Shown in pieces: positions 44,409-53,910 of a stretch of DNA of 64,000 nt. A program made the translations under genes and the position numbers. Position 1 is the stretch's first letter. Each line of letters begins with the position of its first letter. The notes below the pieces were generated by a model. The model was not told the origin of the DNA and did not search any database. It saw only the letters and a program-made list of their open reading frames with translations. The stretch lies in NCBI RefSeq assembly GCF_003751605.1, contig NZ_RJVJ01000001.1:2170001-2234000 (forward strand), in the 5' to 3' direction. This DNA comes from Kitasatospora cineracea (lineage in GTDB: Bacteria > Actinomycetota > Actinomycetes > Streptomycetales > Streptomycetaceae).

Positions 44409-44807
44409 GTGCGACTAACGATCATCACCTCCATCACCGGTGTACTGGTGCTGCTGTACATCCTCGAGCTGCTGCGGCGTCAGCAGCTCCGGGAGAAGTA
44501 CGCGGTGATCTGGCTGGCCATCGGTCTCGCGGTGGCCCCGCTCGGCTTCTTCCCCGACCTGCTGGACTCCACCGCCCGCCGGGTCGGCATCGCGTCCGGC
44601 GTCAGCCTGGTGCTCTTCGCGGGCTTCGTCATGGTCCTGCTGGTCTGCCTGCACCTGAGCTGGGAGGCCAGCCGCCTGGAGGCCGAGACCCGCAGCCTCG
44701 CCGAGGAGGTCGCGCTGCTGCGCTCCCACCTGGTCGAGCACCACGGGTACCCGGTCAGCAAGCAGAACAAGGCGGAGACCGCCGACGACACCGAGGTGTA
44801 CTCATGA
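44409..44807 (+). CDS. DUF2304 membrane protein
   Basis: 132 residues. Three transmembrane helices (about 3-20, 33-50, 65-90) and a hydrophilic, probably coiled-coil C-terminus (WEASRLEAETRSLAEEVALLRSHL). DUF2304 proteins are regularly encoded beside GT2 dolichol-phosphate-type glycosyltransferases and may help anchor them. The GTG start at 44409 follows GAAAGG. The stop overlaps the next gene's ATG (ATGA, 44804-44807). Confidence 0.82.
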   Translation: MRLTIITSITGVLVLLYILELLRRQQLREKYAVIWLAIGLAVAPLGFFPDLLDSTARRVGIASGVSLVLFAGFVMVLLVCLHLSWEASRLEAETRSLAEEVALLRSHLVEHHGYPVSKQNKAETADDTEVYS

Positions 44808-45571
44808 TCGACGGCAAGCGCGTCCTCATCATCCTGCCCGCCTGGAACGAGCAGGACGGCCTCCCCGGCGTCCTCAAGGAGATCCGCACGACCCTCCCGG
44901 GCGTGGACACCCTGGTGGTCGACGACGGCTCCACCGACCGCACCTCCGCGGTCGCCGCGGAGTTCGGCTCCCCGGTCGCCCAACTCCCGTACAACCTCGG
45001 CGTCGGCGGCGCGATGCGGCTGGGCTACCGGTACGCCTTCCTGCACGGCTACGACGTCGCCATCCAGGTCGACTCCGACGGCCAGCACGACCCGGCGTAC
45101 GTCCCGGTGATGCTGGAGAAGCTCAAGGAGGCCGACCTGGTGATCGGCGCCCGCTTCGCCGGCCAGGGCGACTACACGGTGCGCGGCCCCCGCAAGTGGG
45201 CGATGAGCCTGCTGTCCGTGGTGCTCTCCCGGATCACCCGCACCAAGCTGACCGACACCACCTCCGGCTTCCGCGCCTCGAACAAGCAGCTGATCGAGTT
45301 CTTCGCGCAGTGGTACCCGGTGGAGTACCTCGGCGACACCATCGAGAGCATGGTCGGCGCCGCCCGCTGCGGCTTCGTCGTGCGCCAGGTGCCGGTCGCC
45401 ATGCGCGAGCGGACCACCGGCACCCCCAGCGCCTCGCCGATCAAGGCCACCGTCTACCTGGGCCGGGCCGGCCTGGTCCTGCTGCTGGCGATGATCCGCC
45501 GGATGCCCAAGCACCTCAAGGCCCTGGCCCCCCGACGCGCCGGGAGCGGCCGCGTCCTGACTGGACAGTGA
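44804..45571 (+). CDS. Glycosyltransferase family 2, polyprenyl-phosphate sugar synthase type
   Basis: 255 residues. VLIILPAWNEQDGLPGVLKEI, VVDDGSTDRT, and QVDSDGQHDP (DxD metal site) place it in the dolichol-phosphate mannose synthase-like group. Such enzymes charge a polyprenyl phosphate with a sugar for use outside the membrane. There is no C-terminal membrane domain; the DUF2304 partner upstream may supply it. The ATG at 44804 overlaps the previous stop. The stop overlaps a GTG of the next gene. Confidence 0.9.
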   Translation: MIDGKRVLIILPAWNEQDGLPGVLKEIRTTLPGVDTLVVDDGSTDRTSAVAAEFGSPVAQLPYNLGVGGAMRLGYRYAFLHGYDVAIQVDSDGQHDPAYVPVMLEKLKEADLVIGARFAGQGDYTVRGPRKWAMSLLSVVLSRITRTKLTDTTSGFRASNKQLIEFFAQWYPVEYLGDTIESMVGAARCGFVVRQVPVAMRERTTGTPSASPIKATVYLGRAGLVLLLAMIRRMPKHLKALAPRRAGSGRVLTGQ

Positions 45572-45576
45572 GCGGC

Positions 45577-47346
45577 ATGACAGACCTGACCACCGAGCCG
45601 GCCGCCCCCGCGGCCGCCGCCCCCGGACGCGACTCCCGGCTGGGCCGGATCGGCGACCGGCTGCACGACCTCAAGCCCTGGCAGCTGCGGTCCGCCGAGT
45701 TCGTGGTGAGCATCGGCGCCTCCCTGCTCTTCCTGCGGCTGTGCATGCACATCAGCGTCAACCCGCTGCAGCGGGTCGGGCAGGTCAGCGGCCTGGCCAA
45801 GGTCCAGCAGTACGGCGCCCTGGTCGGCCTGCCGCTGCTGGCGGTGCTGCTCTACACCGCCTACCGCGGCAGCCTGCGCCGCCACCAGCTGGTCCAGCGC
45901 CTGGTCTGCGCCGCGGTGGCCGGCCTGGCCACCGGCGCGGTGGCCGGCGGCATCGCGGTCGCCCTGCACGGCACCCCCTTCGGCCTGGGCGGCCAGGAGG
46001 GCGACCCGGGCAACGTGATGGGCATGGCGAACAACATGATGACCGGGCACAAGCTGCTGCCCGGCGTCTACCCGCCGCTGTTCCCGGCCGCGCTCGCGGT
46101 GGTCGCCAAGGTCTTCCACCACGGCGTCTCCGGGGTCGGCTACGCCATGAAGGACCTCCAACTGGTGGTCACCGCGGTGGCCGGCCCGGCCACCTACCTG
46201 GCCTGGCGGCTGCTGCTGCGCCCGTTCTGGGCGGTCCTGCTGGCGGCCCCCGCGGCGATCCTGTTCATGGACCCGATCCGCCCGTACAGCCACATCACCA
46301 TGCTGGTGATGATCCCGGTGCTGGCCGGCTGCCTGCGCGAGCTGCACCGGGCGTCCACCCTCTCCACCCGCTCGCTGCTGCTGCGCGCGGCCGGGTTCGG
46401 CGCCTCCTTCGGCATCCTGTTCCTGTGGTACTCGGGCTGGTTCATCTGGGCCGCGCCCGGCGTGATGCTGCTGGCCGTGTTCCTGGTGCCGTGGCGCGGC
46501 GGCCGGGCCCGGCTGCGCCCCGCGCTGACCTACCTCGGGGTGACCCTGCTGGCGGCCGGCGTCGTCGGCTCGCCGCTGCTGTACCAGATGGTCCGGCTGG
46601 GGGCGACCACCAAGGACCGGTACGCGTACGTGATGACGTACATCGACCCGGCGTACGTGATGGGCTGGGTCTCGGACCGCGAGGGCCACACCAACTACCA
46701 CGTGTACCCGCAGACCGGGGAGCTGGCCGGGCAGAGCGCCTTCACCCTGCTGCTGCTGGCCGCGGTCGGCCTGGCGCTGGCGCTCGGGCTGCGCAACGTC
46801 GCGGTGCGCACCGCCGCCGCCGCGCTGATCAGCTCCTGGCTGCTGCGGTTCTGGTTCGCCTCGCACATGCAGCACGACCAGGCGGTGCAGCTGTACCCGC
46901 GCACCACCTGGATCATCATGTACACCCTGATCATCCTGGCGGTGTTCGGCCTGATGATGGCCTCCCAGCGCTCGGTGGGCTGGCTGCGCGGGGTCGGCGA
47001 GGCGGTCCGCCCGGCCCGGGCGATCACCCCGCAGGCGGTGGCCCGGGGCGTGGCCGGCGCGGTCTGCGCGCTGGCGCTGTTCGCCACCATGGGCGCCTCC
47101 TGGTCGGCCAACCGCTACATGCCGACCACCGAGGCCGGCGTCGAGGACATGGGCCTGGACGCGCTGCGCGCGCACCACATCAAGCAGCAGAACGGCACCT
47201 GCCCGAAGTACGCGGGCGGTGACTGCAGCGACATCAACATGGAGCTGGCCGAGTACACCTTCGGCCCGGACGACCTCCGGATCTTCTGCGGCAACGCCGA
47301 CAAGGAGCAGTGGCCGCTGCAGTGCGGGCGCAACCGCCCCTGGTGA
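45577..47346 (+). CDS. Multi-membrane-spanning GT-C type glycosyltransferase
   Basis: 589 residues with about 12 transmembrane helices and a soluble C-terminal region. Features fit GT-C transferases that use polyprenyl-phosphate sugars: an external acidic loop after the first helices (GQEGDPGNVMGMANNMM) and a long periplasmic loop (KDRYAYVMTYIDPAYVMGWVSDREGH). The C-terminus has four Cys (CPKYAGGDC, FCGNADKEQWPLQC), perhaps two disulfides outside. It resembles actinobacterial arabinofuranosyltransferases only loosely. It would use the sugar loaded by the preceding GT2. The GTG at 45568 (GTGA overlap) is an equally likely start. Confidence 0.75.
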   Translation: MTDLTTEPAAPAAAAPGRDSRLGRIGDRLHDLKPWQLRSAEFVVSIGASLLFLRLCMHISVNPLQRVGQVSGLAKVQQYGALVGLPLLAVLLYTAYRGSLRRHQLVQRLVCAAVAGLATGAVAGGIAVALHGTPFGLGGQEGDPGNVMGMANNMMTGHKLLPGVYPPLFPAALAVVAKVFHHGVSGVGYAMKDLQLVVTAVAGPATYLAWRLLLRPFWAVLLAAPAAILFMDPIRPYSHITMLVMIPVLAGCLRELHRASTLSTRSLLLRAAGFGASFGILFLWYSGWFIWAAPGVMLLAVFLVPWRGGRARLRPALTYLGVTLLAAGVVGSPLLYQMVRLGATTKDRYAYVMTYIDPAYVMGWVSDREGHTNYHVYPQTGELAGQSAFTLLLLAAVGLALALGLRNVAVRTAAAALISSWLLRFWFASHMQHDQAVQLYPRTTWIIMYTLIILAVFGLMMASQRSVGWLRGVGEAVRPARAITPQAVARGVAGAVCALALFATMGASWSANRYMPTTEAGVEDMGLDALRAHHIKQQNGTCPKYAGGDCSDINMELAEYTFGPDDLRIFCGNADKEQWPLQCGRNRPW

Positions 47347-47361
47347 CGGACCCCTCGCCCG

Positions 47362-47398
47362 ATCGGGGCCGGTGCGGCGACGCCGCACCGGCCCCGAT
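47362..47398 (+). terminator. Terminator of the rightward glycan operon
   Basis: Near-perfect 16-18 bp GC-rich stem, arms 47362-47379 and 47381-47398, with a minimal loop around GCGACGC. It insulates the S10 operon from the glycan genes. Confidence 0.85.
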
Positions 47399-47656
47399 TG
47401 GCGTATCGCGCTCCTCCTGTGGCAGGATGTCCGGGTTGCTCGGTTGAGTACCGATGCTGCGCGCCTCCCGCCGGGAGGACCGGAAGCGAGTCCCATGTAC
47501 TCGTCGTTCCCGTGAATGGCCGTTCATGTGCCCACGTGCTGTGTGTGGGTGCAGTGGTGTGTAAGCGACACCGCGGCAGCTGCGGGGCGAAAGTACGGGA
47601 ATCTTCCGGGAAGCGTGTGCGGGGTACCGGCCCGGCTCACCCCAACCCCAGAAGTT

Positions 47657-47687
47657 CGAAACCGACGAGATGTTTCGCCGGTTTTTT
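47657..47687 (+). promoter_or_regulatory. Attenuator-like structure in the rpsJ leader
   Basis: Two overlapping stems are mutually exclusive: CGAAAC (47657-47662) with GTTTCG (47672-47677), and AAACCG (47659-47664) with CGGTTT (47679-47684) followed by TTT. The second has the U tract of an intrinsic terminator, rare in this GC-rich window. It lies 87 nt upstream of rpsJ. Regulated S10 attenuation by L4 is known in E. coli; here the mechanism is inference. Confidence 0.55.
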
Positions 47688-47773
47688 GCAAGCGCGAGGG
47701 CGACACGCCCGAGCGCGGGGGTCGGAGGAGGAGTCGTGCAGCGACGTACGACACAAAGGACTACGAAGTAGCC

Positions 47774-48082
47774 ATGGCGGGACAGAAGATCCGCATCCGG
47801 CTCAAGGCCTACGACCACGAGGTCATCGACTCCTCGGCGAAGAAGATCGTCGAGACGGTGATCAGGACTGGTGCGCAGGTCGCGGGCCCGGTGCCGCTGC
47901 CCACTGAGAAGAACGTTTACTGCGTCATCCGCTCGCCGCACAAGTACAAGGACTCGCGCGAGCACTTCGAGATGCGCACTCACAAGCGTCTGATCGACAT
48001 CCTCGACCCCACGCCGAAGACGGTTGACTCGCTGATGCGTCTCGACCTGCCGGCGGGCGTCGACATCGAGATCAAGCTCTGA
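47774..48082 (+). CDS. rpsJ: 30S ribosomal protein S10
   Basis: 102 residues. It is part of the 30S head and also NusE, binding NusG in antitermination. [21 protein letters not shown] and [24 protein letters not shown] are diagnostic. The ATG at 47774 gives [10 protein letters not shown]; upstream in-frame codons are not S10. It opens the S10 operon rpsJ-rplCDWB-rpsS-rplV-rpsC-rplP-rpmC-rpsQ. Confidence 0.98.
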   Translation: MAGQKIRIRLKAYDHEVIDSSAKKIVETVIRTGAQVAGPVPLPTEKNVYCVIRSPHKYKDSREHFEMRTHKRLIDILDPTPKTVDSLMRLDLPAGVDIEIKL

Positions 48083-48096
48083 GAGGCGCACCGAAG

Positions 48097-48744
48097 ATGG
48101 CTAAGCAGATTAAGGGCATCCTGGGCGAGAAGCTCGGCATGACCCAGGTCTGGGACGAGAACAACCGGGTCGTCCCGGTGACCGTCGTCAAGGCTGGGCC
48201 CAATGTCGTGACCCAGGTCCACACCGCCGACAGCCCGGCCGGCTACGACGCCGTCCAGATCGGCTTCGGCGAGATCGACCCCCGCAAGGTGAACAAGCCC
48301 CTCCAGGGCCACTTCGCCAAGGCCGGTGTCACCCCCCGCCGCCACCTGGTCGAGCTCCGTACCGCGGATGCGTCCGAGTACACCCTGGGCCAGGAGATCA
48401 CCGCCGAGCTGTTCGAGGCGGGTGTCAAGGTCGACGTGACCGGCACCTCCAAGGGCAAGGGCTTCGCCGGTGTCATGAAGCGTCACAACTTCAAGGGCCT
48501 CGGCGCCGGTCACGGCACCCAGCGCAAGCACCGTTCGCCCGGCTCCATCGGTGGCTGCGCCACCCCGGGTCGTGTGTTCAAGGGCATGCGCATGGCGGGT
48601 CGGATGGGCCACGAGCGCGTGACCACCCAGAACCTGACCGTGCACGCGGTCGACGCGGAGAAGGGTCTGCTGCTCATCAAGGGCGCGATCCCGGGTCCGA
48701 ACGGCGGCCTCGTCCTCGTCCGCACCGCGGCGAAGGGGCTGTGA
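48097..48744 (+). CDS. rplC: 50S ribosomal protein L3
   Basis: 215 residues. One of the first proteins in 50S assembly, near the peptidyl-transferase centre. It begins [39 protein letters not shown] and the conserved [16 protein letters not shown] are clear. ATG at 48097, 14 bp after rpsJ. Confidence 0.98.
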   Translation: MAKQIKGILGEKLGMTQVWDENNRVVPVTVVKAGPNVVTQVHTADSPAGYDAVQIGFGEIDPRKVNKPLQGHFAKAGVTPRRHLVELRTADASEYTLGQEITAELFEAGVKVDVTGTSKGKGFAGVMKRHNFKGLGAGHGTQRKHRSPGSIGGCATPGRVFKGMRMAGRMGHERVTTQNLTVHAVDAEKGLLLIKGAIPGPNGGLVLVRTAAKGL

Positions 48745-48749
48745 AGGAT

Positions 48750-49427
48750 ATGAGCACCATTGACATCCTGTCGCCGGCCGGCGACAAGGCCGGCAGCCTC
48801 GAGCTGCCCGCCGAGATCTTCGACGCCAAGGTCAGCGTCCCGCTGATGCACCAGGTCGTCGTGGCGCAGCTCGCCGCGGCTCGCCAGGGCACCCACAAGG
48901 TCAAGCGTCGTGGCGAGGTCCGCGGTGGCGGCAAGAAGCCGTACCGCCAGAAGGGCACCGGCCGCGCCCGCCAGGGCTCGACCCGCGCCCCGCAGTTCGC
49001 CGGTGGTGGCGTCGTGCACGGTCCCGTGCCGCGCGACTACTCGCAGCGGACCCCGAAGAAGATGATCGCCGCCGCCCTGCGCAGCGCGCTCACCGACCGG
49101 GCTCGTCACGAGCGCATCCACGTCGTCACCGGCGTGACCGCGACCGAGGCTCCGTCGACCAAGGCCGCCAAGGTCCTGTTCGGCAAGATCTCCGAGCGCA
49201 AGAACCTCCTCCTGGTGGTCGAGCGCGAGGACGAGCTGGGCATCCTGTCCGCTCGCAACCTGCCGAACGTGCACATCCTGGACGCCGGCCAGCTGAACAC
49301 CTACGACGTGCTCGTCTCCGACGATGTGGTCTTCACCCAGGCCGCCTTCGAGCGTTTCGTGGCCGGTCCGGCCGCGTCCGCCAAGGCCGTTGCTGCTGAG
49401 GGCGAGCTCGAAGGGACTGCCGCCTGA
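48750..49427 (+). CDS. rplD: 50S ribosomal protein L4
   Basis: 225 residues. Its extended loop lines the exit tunnel ([28 protein letters not shown]; macrolide contacts). It represses the S10 operon in E. coli. The ATG at 48750 gives [15 protein letters not shown], the usual N-terminus. A GTG 9 bp upstream overlapping the rplC stop is an alternative. The stop shares one base with the rplW start (TGATG). Confidence 0.97.
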   Translation: MSTIDILSPAGDKAGSLELPAEIFDAKVSVPLMHQVVVAQLAAARQGTHKVKRRGEVRGGGKKPYRQKGTGRARQGSTRAPQFAGGGVVHGPVPRDYSQRTPKKMIAAALRSALTDRARHERIHVVTGVTATEAPSTKAAKVLFGKISERKNLLLVVEREDELGILSARNLPNVHILDAGQLNTYDVLVSDDVVFTQAAFERFVAGPAASAKAVAAEGELEGTAA

Positions 49428-49744
49428 TGAGCGAGATCACCTCCAAGACGTTCACGGACCCCCGTGACGTCCTGATCAAGCCGGTCATCTCCGAGAAGAG
49501 CTACTCGCTCCTCGACGAGAACAAGTACACGTTCGTCGTGTCTCCCGGTGCCAACAAGACCCAGATCAAGCAGGCCGTCGAGGCGGTCTTCTCGGTCAAG
49601 GTCGAGGCCGTGAACACGCTGAACCGTCAGGGCAAGCGCAAGCGCTCCAAGACGGGCTTCGGTAAGCGCAAGGACACCAAGCGCGCGATCGTGACGCTGG
49701 CCGAGGGCAACCGCATCGACATCTTCGGTGGTCCGGTCGCCTGA
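49427..49744 (+). CDS. rplW: 50S ribosomal protein L23
   Basis: 105 residues. It sits at the exit tunnel and docks trigger factor and [30 protein letters not shown] and [33 protein letters not shown] are diagnostic. The ATG overlaps the rplD stop. A small hairpin CCTGACC/GGTCAGG overlaps its stop codon. Confidence 0.98.
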   Translation: MSEITSKTFTDPRDVLIKPVISEKSYSLLDENKYTFVVSPGANKTQIKQAVEAVFSVKVEAVNTLNRQGKRKRSKTGFGKRKDTKRAIVTLAEGNRIDIFGGPVA

Positions 49745-49789
49745 CCCTCGGGTCAGGGACTGCGATCGTCGTAAAGGACGAGGACAGAA

Positions 49790-50626
49790 ATGGGTATCCG
49801 CAAGTACAAGCCGACTACGCCGGGCCGCCGCGGCTCCAGCGTGGCCGACTTCGTCGAAATCACGCGGTCCACGCCGGAGAAGTCGCTGGTTCGCCCGCTG
49901 CACAGCAAGGGCGGCCGTAACAACGCCGGTCGTATCACCGCTCGCCACCAGGGTGGCGGTCACAAGCGCGCCTACCGTCTGATCGACTTCCGTCGTCACG
50001 ACAAGGACGGCGTGCCGGCCAAGGTCGCTCACATCGAGTACGACCCGAACCGCACCGCGCGCATCGCGCTCCTGCACTACGCGGACGGCGAGAAGCGCTA
50101 CATCATCGCCCCCCGCGGCGTCGCGCAGGGTGACCGGATCGAGAACGGCGCTGGCGCCGACATCAAGCCGGGCAACAACCTGCCGCTGCGCAACATCCCG
50201 GTCGGTACCACCATCCACGCGGTGGAGCTCCGTCCCGGCGGTGGCGCCAAGCTGGCCCGTTCCGCGGGTTCCGGCATTCAGCTGCTCGCCCGTGAGGGCC
50301 GCATGGCGCACCTGCGCATGCCCTCCGGTGAGATCCGCCTGGTGGACGCGCGCTGCCGCGCGACCGTCGGCGAGGTCGGCAACGCCGAGCAGTCGAACAT
50401 CAACTGGGGCAAGGCCGGCCGTATGCGCTGGAAGGGCGTCCGCCCGACCGTGCGTGGTGTGGCCATGAACCCGATCGACCACCCGCACGGTGGTGGTGAG
50501 GGTAAGACCTCCGGTGGTCGCCACCCGGTCTCGCCGTGGGGCAAGCCCGAGGGCCGCACCCGTCGCCCGAACAAGGCGTCGGACTCCCTCATCGTGCGCC
50601 GCCGCAAGACCAACAAGAAGCGCTAG
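49790..50626 (+). CDS. rplB: 50S ribosomal protein L2
   Basis: 278 residues. Near the peptidyl-transferase centre and essential for subunit joining. [41 protein letters not shown] and the conserved [31 protein letters not shown] are present. ATG at 49790. Confidence 0.98.
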   Translation: MGIRKYKPTTPGRRGSSVADFVEITRSTPEKSLVRPLHSKGGRNNAGRITARHQGGGHKRAYRLIDFRRHDKDGVPAKVAHIEYDPNRTARIALLHYADGEKRYIIAPRGVAQGDRIENGAGADIKPGNNLPLRNIPVGTTIHAVELRPGGGAKLARSAGSGIQLLAREGRMAHLRMPSGEIRLVDARCRATVGEVGNAEQSNINWGKAGRMRWKGVRPTVRGVAMNPIDHPHGGGEGKTSGGRHPVSPWGKPEGRTRRPNKASDSLIVRRRKTNKKR

Positions 50627-50637
50627 GAGCAGGTCAG

Positions 50638-50919
50638 ATGCCGCGCAGTCTCAAGAAGGGCCCCTTCATCGACGACCACCTTCAGAAGAAGGTGGACGTG
50701 CAGAACGAGGCGGGCACGCAGAACGTCATCAAGACCTGGTCCCGTCGTTCCGTGATCTCCCCGGCCATGCTGGGCCACACGATCGCGGTTCACGATGGCC
50801 GCAAGCACGTCCCGGTGTTCGTCACCGAGTCGATGGTCGGCCACAAGCTCGGCGAGTTCGCTCCCACGCGCACCTTCAAGGGGCACGTGAAGGAAGACCG
50901 CAAGTCGAAGCGTCGCTAA
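50638..50919 (+). CDS. rpsS: 30S ribosomal protein S19
   Basis: 93 residues, standard. In the 30S head with S13. [20 protein letters not shown] and [49 protein letters not shown] are diagnostic. ATG at 50638 after AGGAGCAGG; 11 bp after rplB. Confidence 0.98.
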   Translation: MPRSLKKGPFIDDHLQKKVDVQNEAGTQNVIKTWSRRSVISPAMLGHTIAVHDGRKHVPVFVTESMVGHKLGEFAPTRTFKGHVKEDRKSKRR

Positions 50920-51004
50920 GCATCGATTTTGAAGCTCCGCTTCGGGGCTTCCGAGCTGTAGCAACCAGAACGACGAAGTGACTTACTCCATTAAGGGGAC
51001 AACC

Positions 51005-51352
51005 ATGGAAGCCAGGGCCCAGGCGCGGTACATCCGCGTCACGCCCATGAAGGCCCGCCGCGTGGTGGACCTCATCCGTGGCCTGCAGGCCACGGAGGCC
51101 CAGGCGGTCCTGCGTTTCGCTCCGCAGGCCGCCACCGTGCCGGTCGGCAAGGTGCTCAACAGCGCCATCGCCAACGCCGCGCACAACTACAACCACTCCA
51201 ACGTGGACGACCTCTACATCTCCGAGGCGTACGTTGACGAGGGCCCGACCCTGAAGCGGTTCCGTCCGCGCGCCCAGGGCCGTGCCTACCGGATCCGCAA
51301 GCGGACCAGCCACATCACCGTGGTCGTCAGCAGCAAGGAAGGGACCCGGTAA
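51005..51352 (+). CDS. rplV: 50S ribosomal protein L22
   Basis: 115 residues. Its hairpin loop reaches the tunnel near the macrolide site. [26 protein letters not shown] and the C-terminal [17 protein letters not shown] are clear. The ATG at 51005 follows AAGGGG; the frame is open nine codons further upstream without support. Its stop TAA shares a base with the rpsC ATG. Confidence 0.98.
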   Translation: MEARAQARYIRVTPMKARRVVDLIRGLQATEAQAVLRFAPQAATVPVGKVLNSAIANAAHNYNHSNVDDLYISEAYVDEGPTLKRFRPRAQGRAYRIRKRTSHITVVVSSKEGTR

Positions 51353-52188
51353 TGGGCCAGAAGGTTAACCCGCACGGGTTCCGCCTCGGCATCAGCACGG
51401 ACTTCAAGTCCCGCTGGTACGCCGACAAGCTGTACAAGGACTACGTCAAGGAAGACGTCGCCATCCGGCGTCTCATGACGCAGGGCATGGAGCGCGCCGG
51501 CATCTCGAAGGTGGAGATCGAGCGCACCCGTGACCGGGTCCGCGTGGACATCCACACCGCTCGTCCGGGCATCGTGATCGGCCGCCGTGGCACGGAGGCC
51601 GACAAGATCCGCGGCAAGCTGGAGAAGCTGACCGGCAAGCAGGTCCAGCTGAACATCCTCGAGGTCCGCAACCCCGAGATGGACGCCCAGCTCGTGGCCC
51701 AGGGCGTCGCGGAGCAGCTGTCCTCCCGCGTCTCCTTCCGTCGTGCCATGCGCAAGAGCATGCAGTCGACCATGAAGGCCGGCGCCAAGGGCATCAAGGT
51801 CCAGTGCTCCGGTCGTCTCGGCGGCGCCGAGATGAGCCGTTCGGAGTTCTACCGCGAGGGCCGTGTGCCGCTGCACACCCTGCGCGCGAACGTCGACTAC
51901 GGCTTCTTCGAGGCCAAGACCACCTTCGGCCGCATCGGCGTGAAGGTCTGGATCTACAAGGGCGACGTCAAGAACATCGCCGAGGTCCGCGCTGAGAACG
52001 CCGCTGCCCGCTCCGGCAACCGCCCGGCCCGTCCCGAGGGCGGTCGTCCCGCCCGCGGTGGCGAGCGCGGTGGCCGTGGTGGCGAGCGCGGTGGCCGTGG
52101 CCGCCGTCCCGCCGCTGCTGCCGAGGCCCCCGCGGCCCCGGCCGCGGTCGAGGCTCCGGCTGCCGAGAACACCGGAACGGAGGCCTGA
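51352..52188 (+). CDS. rpsC: 30S ribosomal protein S3
   Basis: 278 residues, longer than E. coli S3 (233). The KH domain contains [22 protein letters not shown], and [32 protein letters not shown] is typical. The extra tail after about residue 222 is Gly/Arg-rich then Ala/Pro-rich, with a perfect 21-bp tandem repeat (GGERGGR twice). Such tails occur in actinobacterial S3. ATG overlaps the rplV stop. Confidence 0.98.
   Translation: MGQKVNPHGFRLGISTDFKSRWYADKLYKDYVKEDVAIRRLMTQGMERAGISKVEIERTRDRVRVDIHTARPGIVIGRRGTEADKIRGKLEKLTGKQVQLNILEVRNPEMDAQLVAQGVAEQLSSRVSFRRAMRKSMQSTMKAGAKGIKVQCSGRLGGAEMSRSEFYREGRVPLHTLRANVDYGFFEAKTTFGRIGVKVWIYKGDVKNIAEVRAENAAARSGNRPARPEGGRPARGGERGGRGGERGGRGRRPAAAAEAPAAPAAVEAPAAENTGTEA
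52057..52098 (+). repeat. 21-bp tandem repeat in rpsC
   Basis: Bases 52057-52077 and 52078-52098 are identical and encode GGERGGR twice in the Gly/Arg-rich C-terminal tail of S3. Confidence 0.92.
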
Positions 52189-52193
52189 CCGCA

Positions 52194-52613
52194 ATGCTGA
52201 TCCCCCGTCGGGTCAAGCACCGCAAGCAGCACCACCCGAAGCGCCGCGGCGCTGCCAAGGGTGGCACCGAGCTGGCGTTCGGCCAGTTCGGCATCCAGGC
52301 CGTGACCCCGGCCTACGTGACGAACCGTCAGATCGAGTCCGCTCGTATCGCGATCACCCGTCACATCCGTCGTGGCGGCAAGGTCTGGATCAACATCTAC
52401 CCGGACCGCCCGCTCACCAAGAAGCCGGCCGAGACCCGCATGGGTTCCGGTAAGGGTTCGCCGGAGTGGTGGATCGCGAACGTGCACCCGGGTCGGGTCA
52501 TGTTCGAACTGTCGTACCCGAACGAGAAGATTGCCCGCGAGGCGCTCACGCGTGCCGCGCACAAGCTTCCGATGAAGTGCCGGATCGTTCGGCGCGAGGA
52601 CGGTGAGAGCTGA
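52194..52613 (+). CDS. rplP: 50S ribosomal protein L16
   Basis: 139 residues. Organises the A-site tRNA region of 23S r[56 protein letters not shown] is diagnostic. ATG at 52194. The stop overlaps the rpmC start (TGATG). Confidence 0.98.
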   Translation: MLIPRRVKHRKQHHPKRRGAAKGGTELAFGQFGIQAVTPAYVTNRQIESARIAITRHIRRGGKVWINIYPDRPLTKKPAETRMGSGKGSPEWWIANVHPGRVMFELSYPNEKIAREALTRAAHKLPMKCRIVRREDGES

Positions 52614-52837
52614 TGTCGGCCGCTACCAAGGCTGCTGAGCTTCGGGAACTGGACAACGAGGGTCTCGTTGCCAAGCTCCGTGAGGCCAAGGAGGAGCTGT
52701 TCAACCTCCGCTTCCAGGCGGCGACCGGGCAGCTCGACAACCACGGACGGCTCCGGCTGGTCCGTAAGGACATCGCGCGGATCTACACCCTGATGCGCGA
52801 GCGCGAGCTGGGCATCGAGACGGTGGAGAACGCCTGA
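52613..52837 (+). CDS. rpmC: 50S ribosomal protein L29
   Basis: 74 residues. At the tunnel exit next to L23. It has [33 protein letters not shown] with helical hairpin. The ATG shares a base with the rplP stop, and its own stop overlaps the rpsQ ATG. Confidence 0.97.
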   Translation: MSAATKAAELRELDNEGLVAKLREAKEELFNLRFQAATGQLDNHGRLRLVRKDIARIYTLMRERELGIETVENA

Positions 52838-53109
52838 TGACTGAGAACACCAACGAGACGCGCGGTTTCCGCAAGACCCGTGAGGGTCTCGTCGTCAGCG
52901 ACAAGATGGACAAGACCGTCGTCGTCGCCGTCGAGGACCGCGTCAAGCACGCGCTGTACGGCAAGGTCATCCGCCGTACCAACAAGCTGAAGGCGCACGA
53001 CGAGCAGAACGCGTGCGGTGTCGGCGACCGTGTCCTCCTGATGGAGACCCGGCCGCTGTCCGCGACGAAGCGCTGGCGCGTCGTCGAGATCCTCGAGAAG
53101 GCCAAGTAA
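52837..53109 (+). CDS. rpsQ: 30S ribosomal protein S17
   Basis: 90 residues. An early 30S binder. [45 protein letters not shown] is diagnostic. ATG overlaps the rpmC stop. Last gene of the S10 operon; a 102-bp gap to rplN follows. Confidence 0.98.
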   Translation: MTENTNETRGFRKTREGLVVSDKMDKTVVVAVEDRVKHALYGKVIRRTNKLKAHDEQNACGVGDRVLLMETRPLSATKRWRVVEILEKAK

Positions 53110-53180
53110 CAAGGTTGTTCGCGGTACGGCCGTATGTGCACCAGGCCCCCAGGGGCGCGGGTGTGAGCAGCGGCCGGCCC

Positions 53181-53196
53181 GTCAACACTTGTTGAC
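53181..53196 (+). other. Small palindrome upstream of rplN
   Basis: GTCAAC-ACTT-GTTGAC, a 6-bp perfect stem with a 4-nt loop, 16 bp before the rplN GTG and next to AGGAGA. It could affect translation initiation of rplN or be chance. Confidence 0.4.
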
Positions 53197-53211
53197 GATC
53201 AGGAGAAAGCT

Positions 53212-53583
53212 GTGATCCAGCAGGAGTCGCGACTGCGCGTCGCCGACAACACGGGTGCCAAGGAGATTCTCTGCATCCGCGTTCTCGGTGGCTCCGGTCG
53301 CCGCTACGCCGGTATCGGGGACGTCATCGTCGCCACCGTCAAGGACGCGATCCCCGGCGGTTCGGTGAAGAAGGGCGACGTCGTCAAGTGCGTCGTCGTT
53401 CGCACCGTCAAGGAGCGCCGCCGTCCGGACGGTTCGTACATCCGCTTCGACGAGAACGCCGCTGTGGTTCTCAAGAACACCGATGGCGACCCCCGCGGTA
53501 CCCGCATCTTCGGCCCGGTGGGCCGCGAGCTGCGCGACAAGAAGTTCATGAAGATCATCTCGCTGGCGCCGGAGGTGCTCTAA
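53212..53583 (+). CDS. rplN: 50S ribosomal protein L14
   Basis: 123 residues, one more than most L14 (NTDGD insertion). Forms an intersubunit bridge. [37 protein letters not shown] and [24 protein letters not shown] are diagnostic. GTG start at 53212 after AGGAGAAAG. First gene of the spc operon. Confidence 0.98.
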   Translation: MIQQESRLRVADNTGAKEILCIRVLGGSGRRYAGIGDVIVATVKDAIPGGSVKKGDVVKCVVVRTVKERRRPDGSYIRFDENAAVVLKNTDGDPRGTRIFGPVGRELRDKKFMKIISLAPEVL

Positions 53584-53586
53584 CCC

Positions 53587-53910
53587 ATGGCGAACAGCAT
53601 GAAGATCAAGAAGGGTGACCTGGTCCAGGTCATCACCGGCAAGGACAAGGGCAAGCAGGGCAAGGTCATCCAGGCCATCCCCGCTGACAACAAGGTCCTG
53701 GTCGAGGGTGTCAACCGGGTCAAGAAGCACACCAAGCCGGGCCCCGGCACGCAGGGTGGCATCGTGACCGTCGAGGCCCCGGTGCACGTCTCCAACGTCC
53801 AGCTGGTCGTGGAGAAGGACGGCAAGAAGGTCGTCACCCGCGTCGGCTACCGCTTTGACGACCAGGGCAACAAGATCCGCGTTGCCAAGCGGACCGGTGA
53901 GGACATCTGA
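53587..53910 (+). CDS. rplX: 50S ribosomal protein L24
   Basis: 107 residues. Assembly initiator of the 50S. The KOW motif is [49 protein letters not shown] follows. ATG at 53587, 3 bp after rplN. Stop overlaps the rplE start. Confidence 0.98.
   Translation: MANSMKIKKGDLVQVITGKDKGKQGKVIQAIPADNKVLVEGVNRVKKHTKPGPGTQGGIVTVEAPVHVSNVQLVVEKDGKKVVTRVGYRFDDQGNKIRVAKRTGEDI

Larger units (their letters stand above)
47347..47773 (+). other. Intergenic region before the S10 operon
   Basis: 427 bp without a gene. It holds the terminator of the glycan unit (47362-47398), a weak promoter-like pair (TTGGCG 47398, CAGGAT 47423, 19-bp spacer), and the attenuator-like structure at 47657-47687. Small open frames are not supported. 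Confidence 0.6.
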
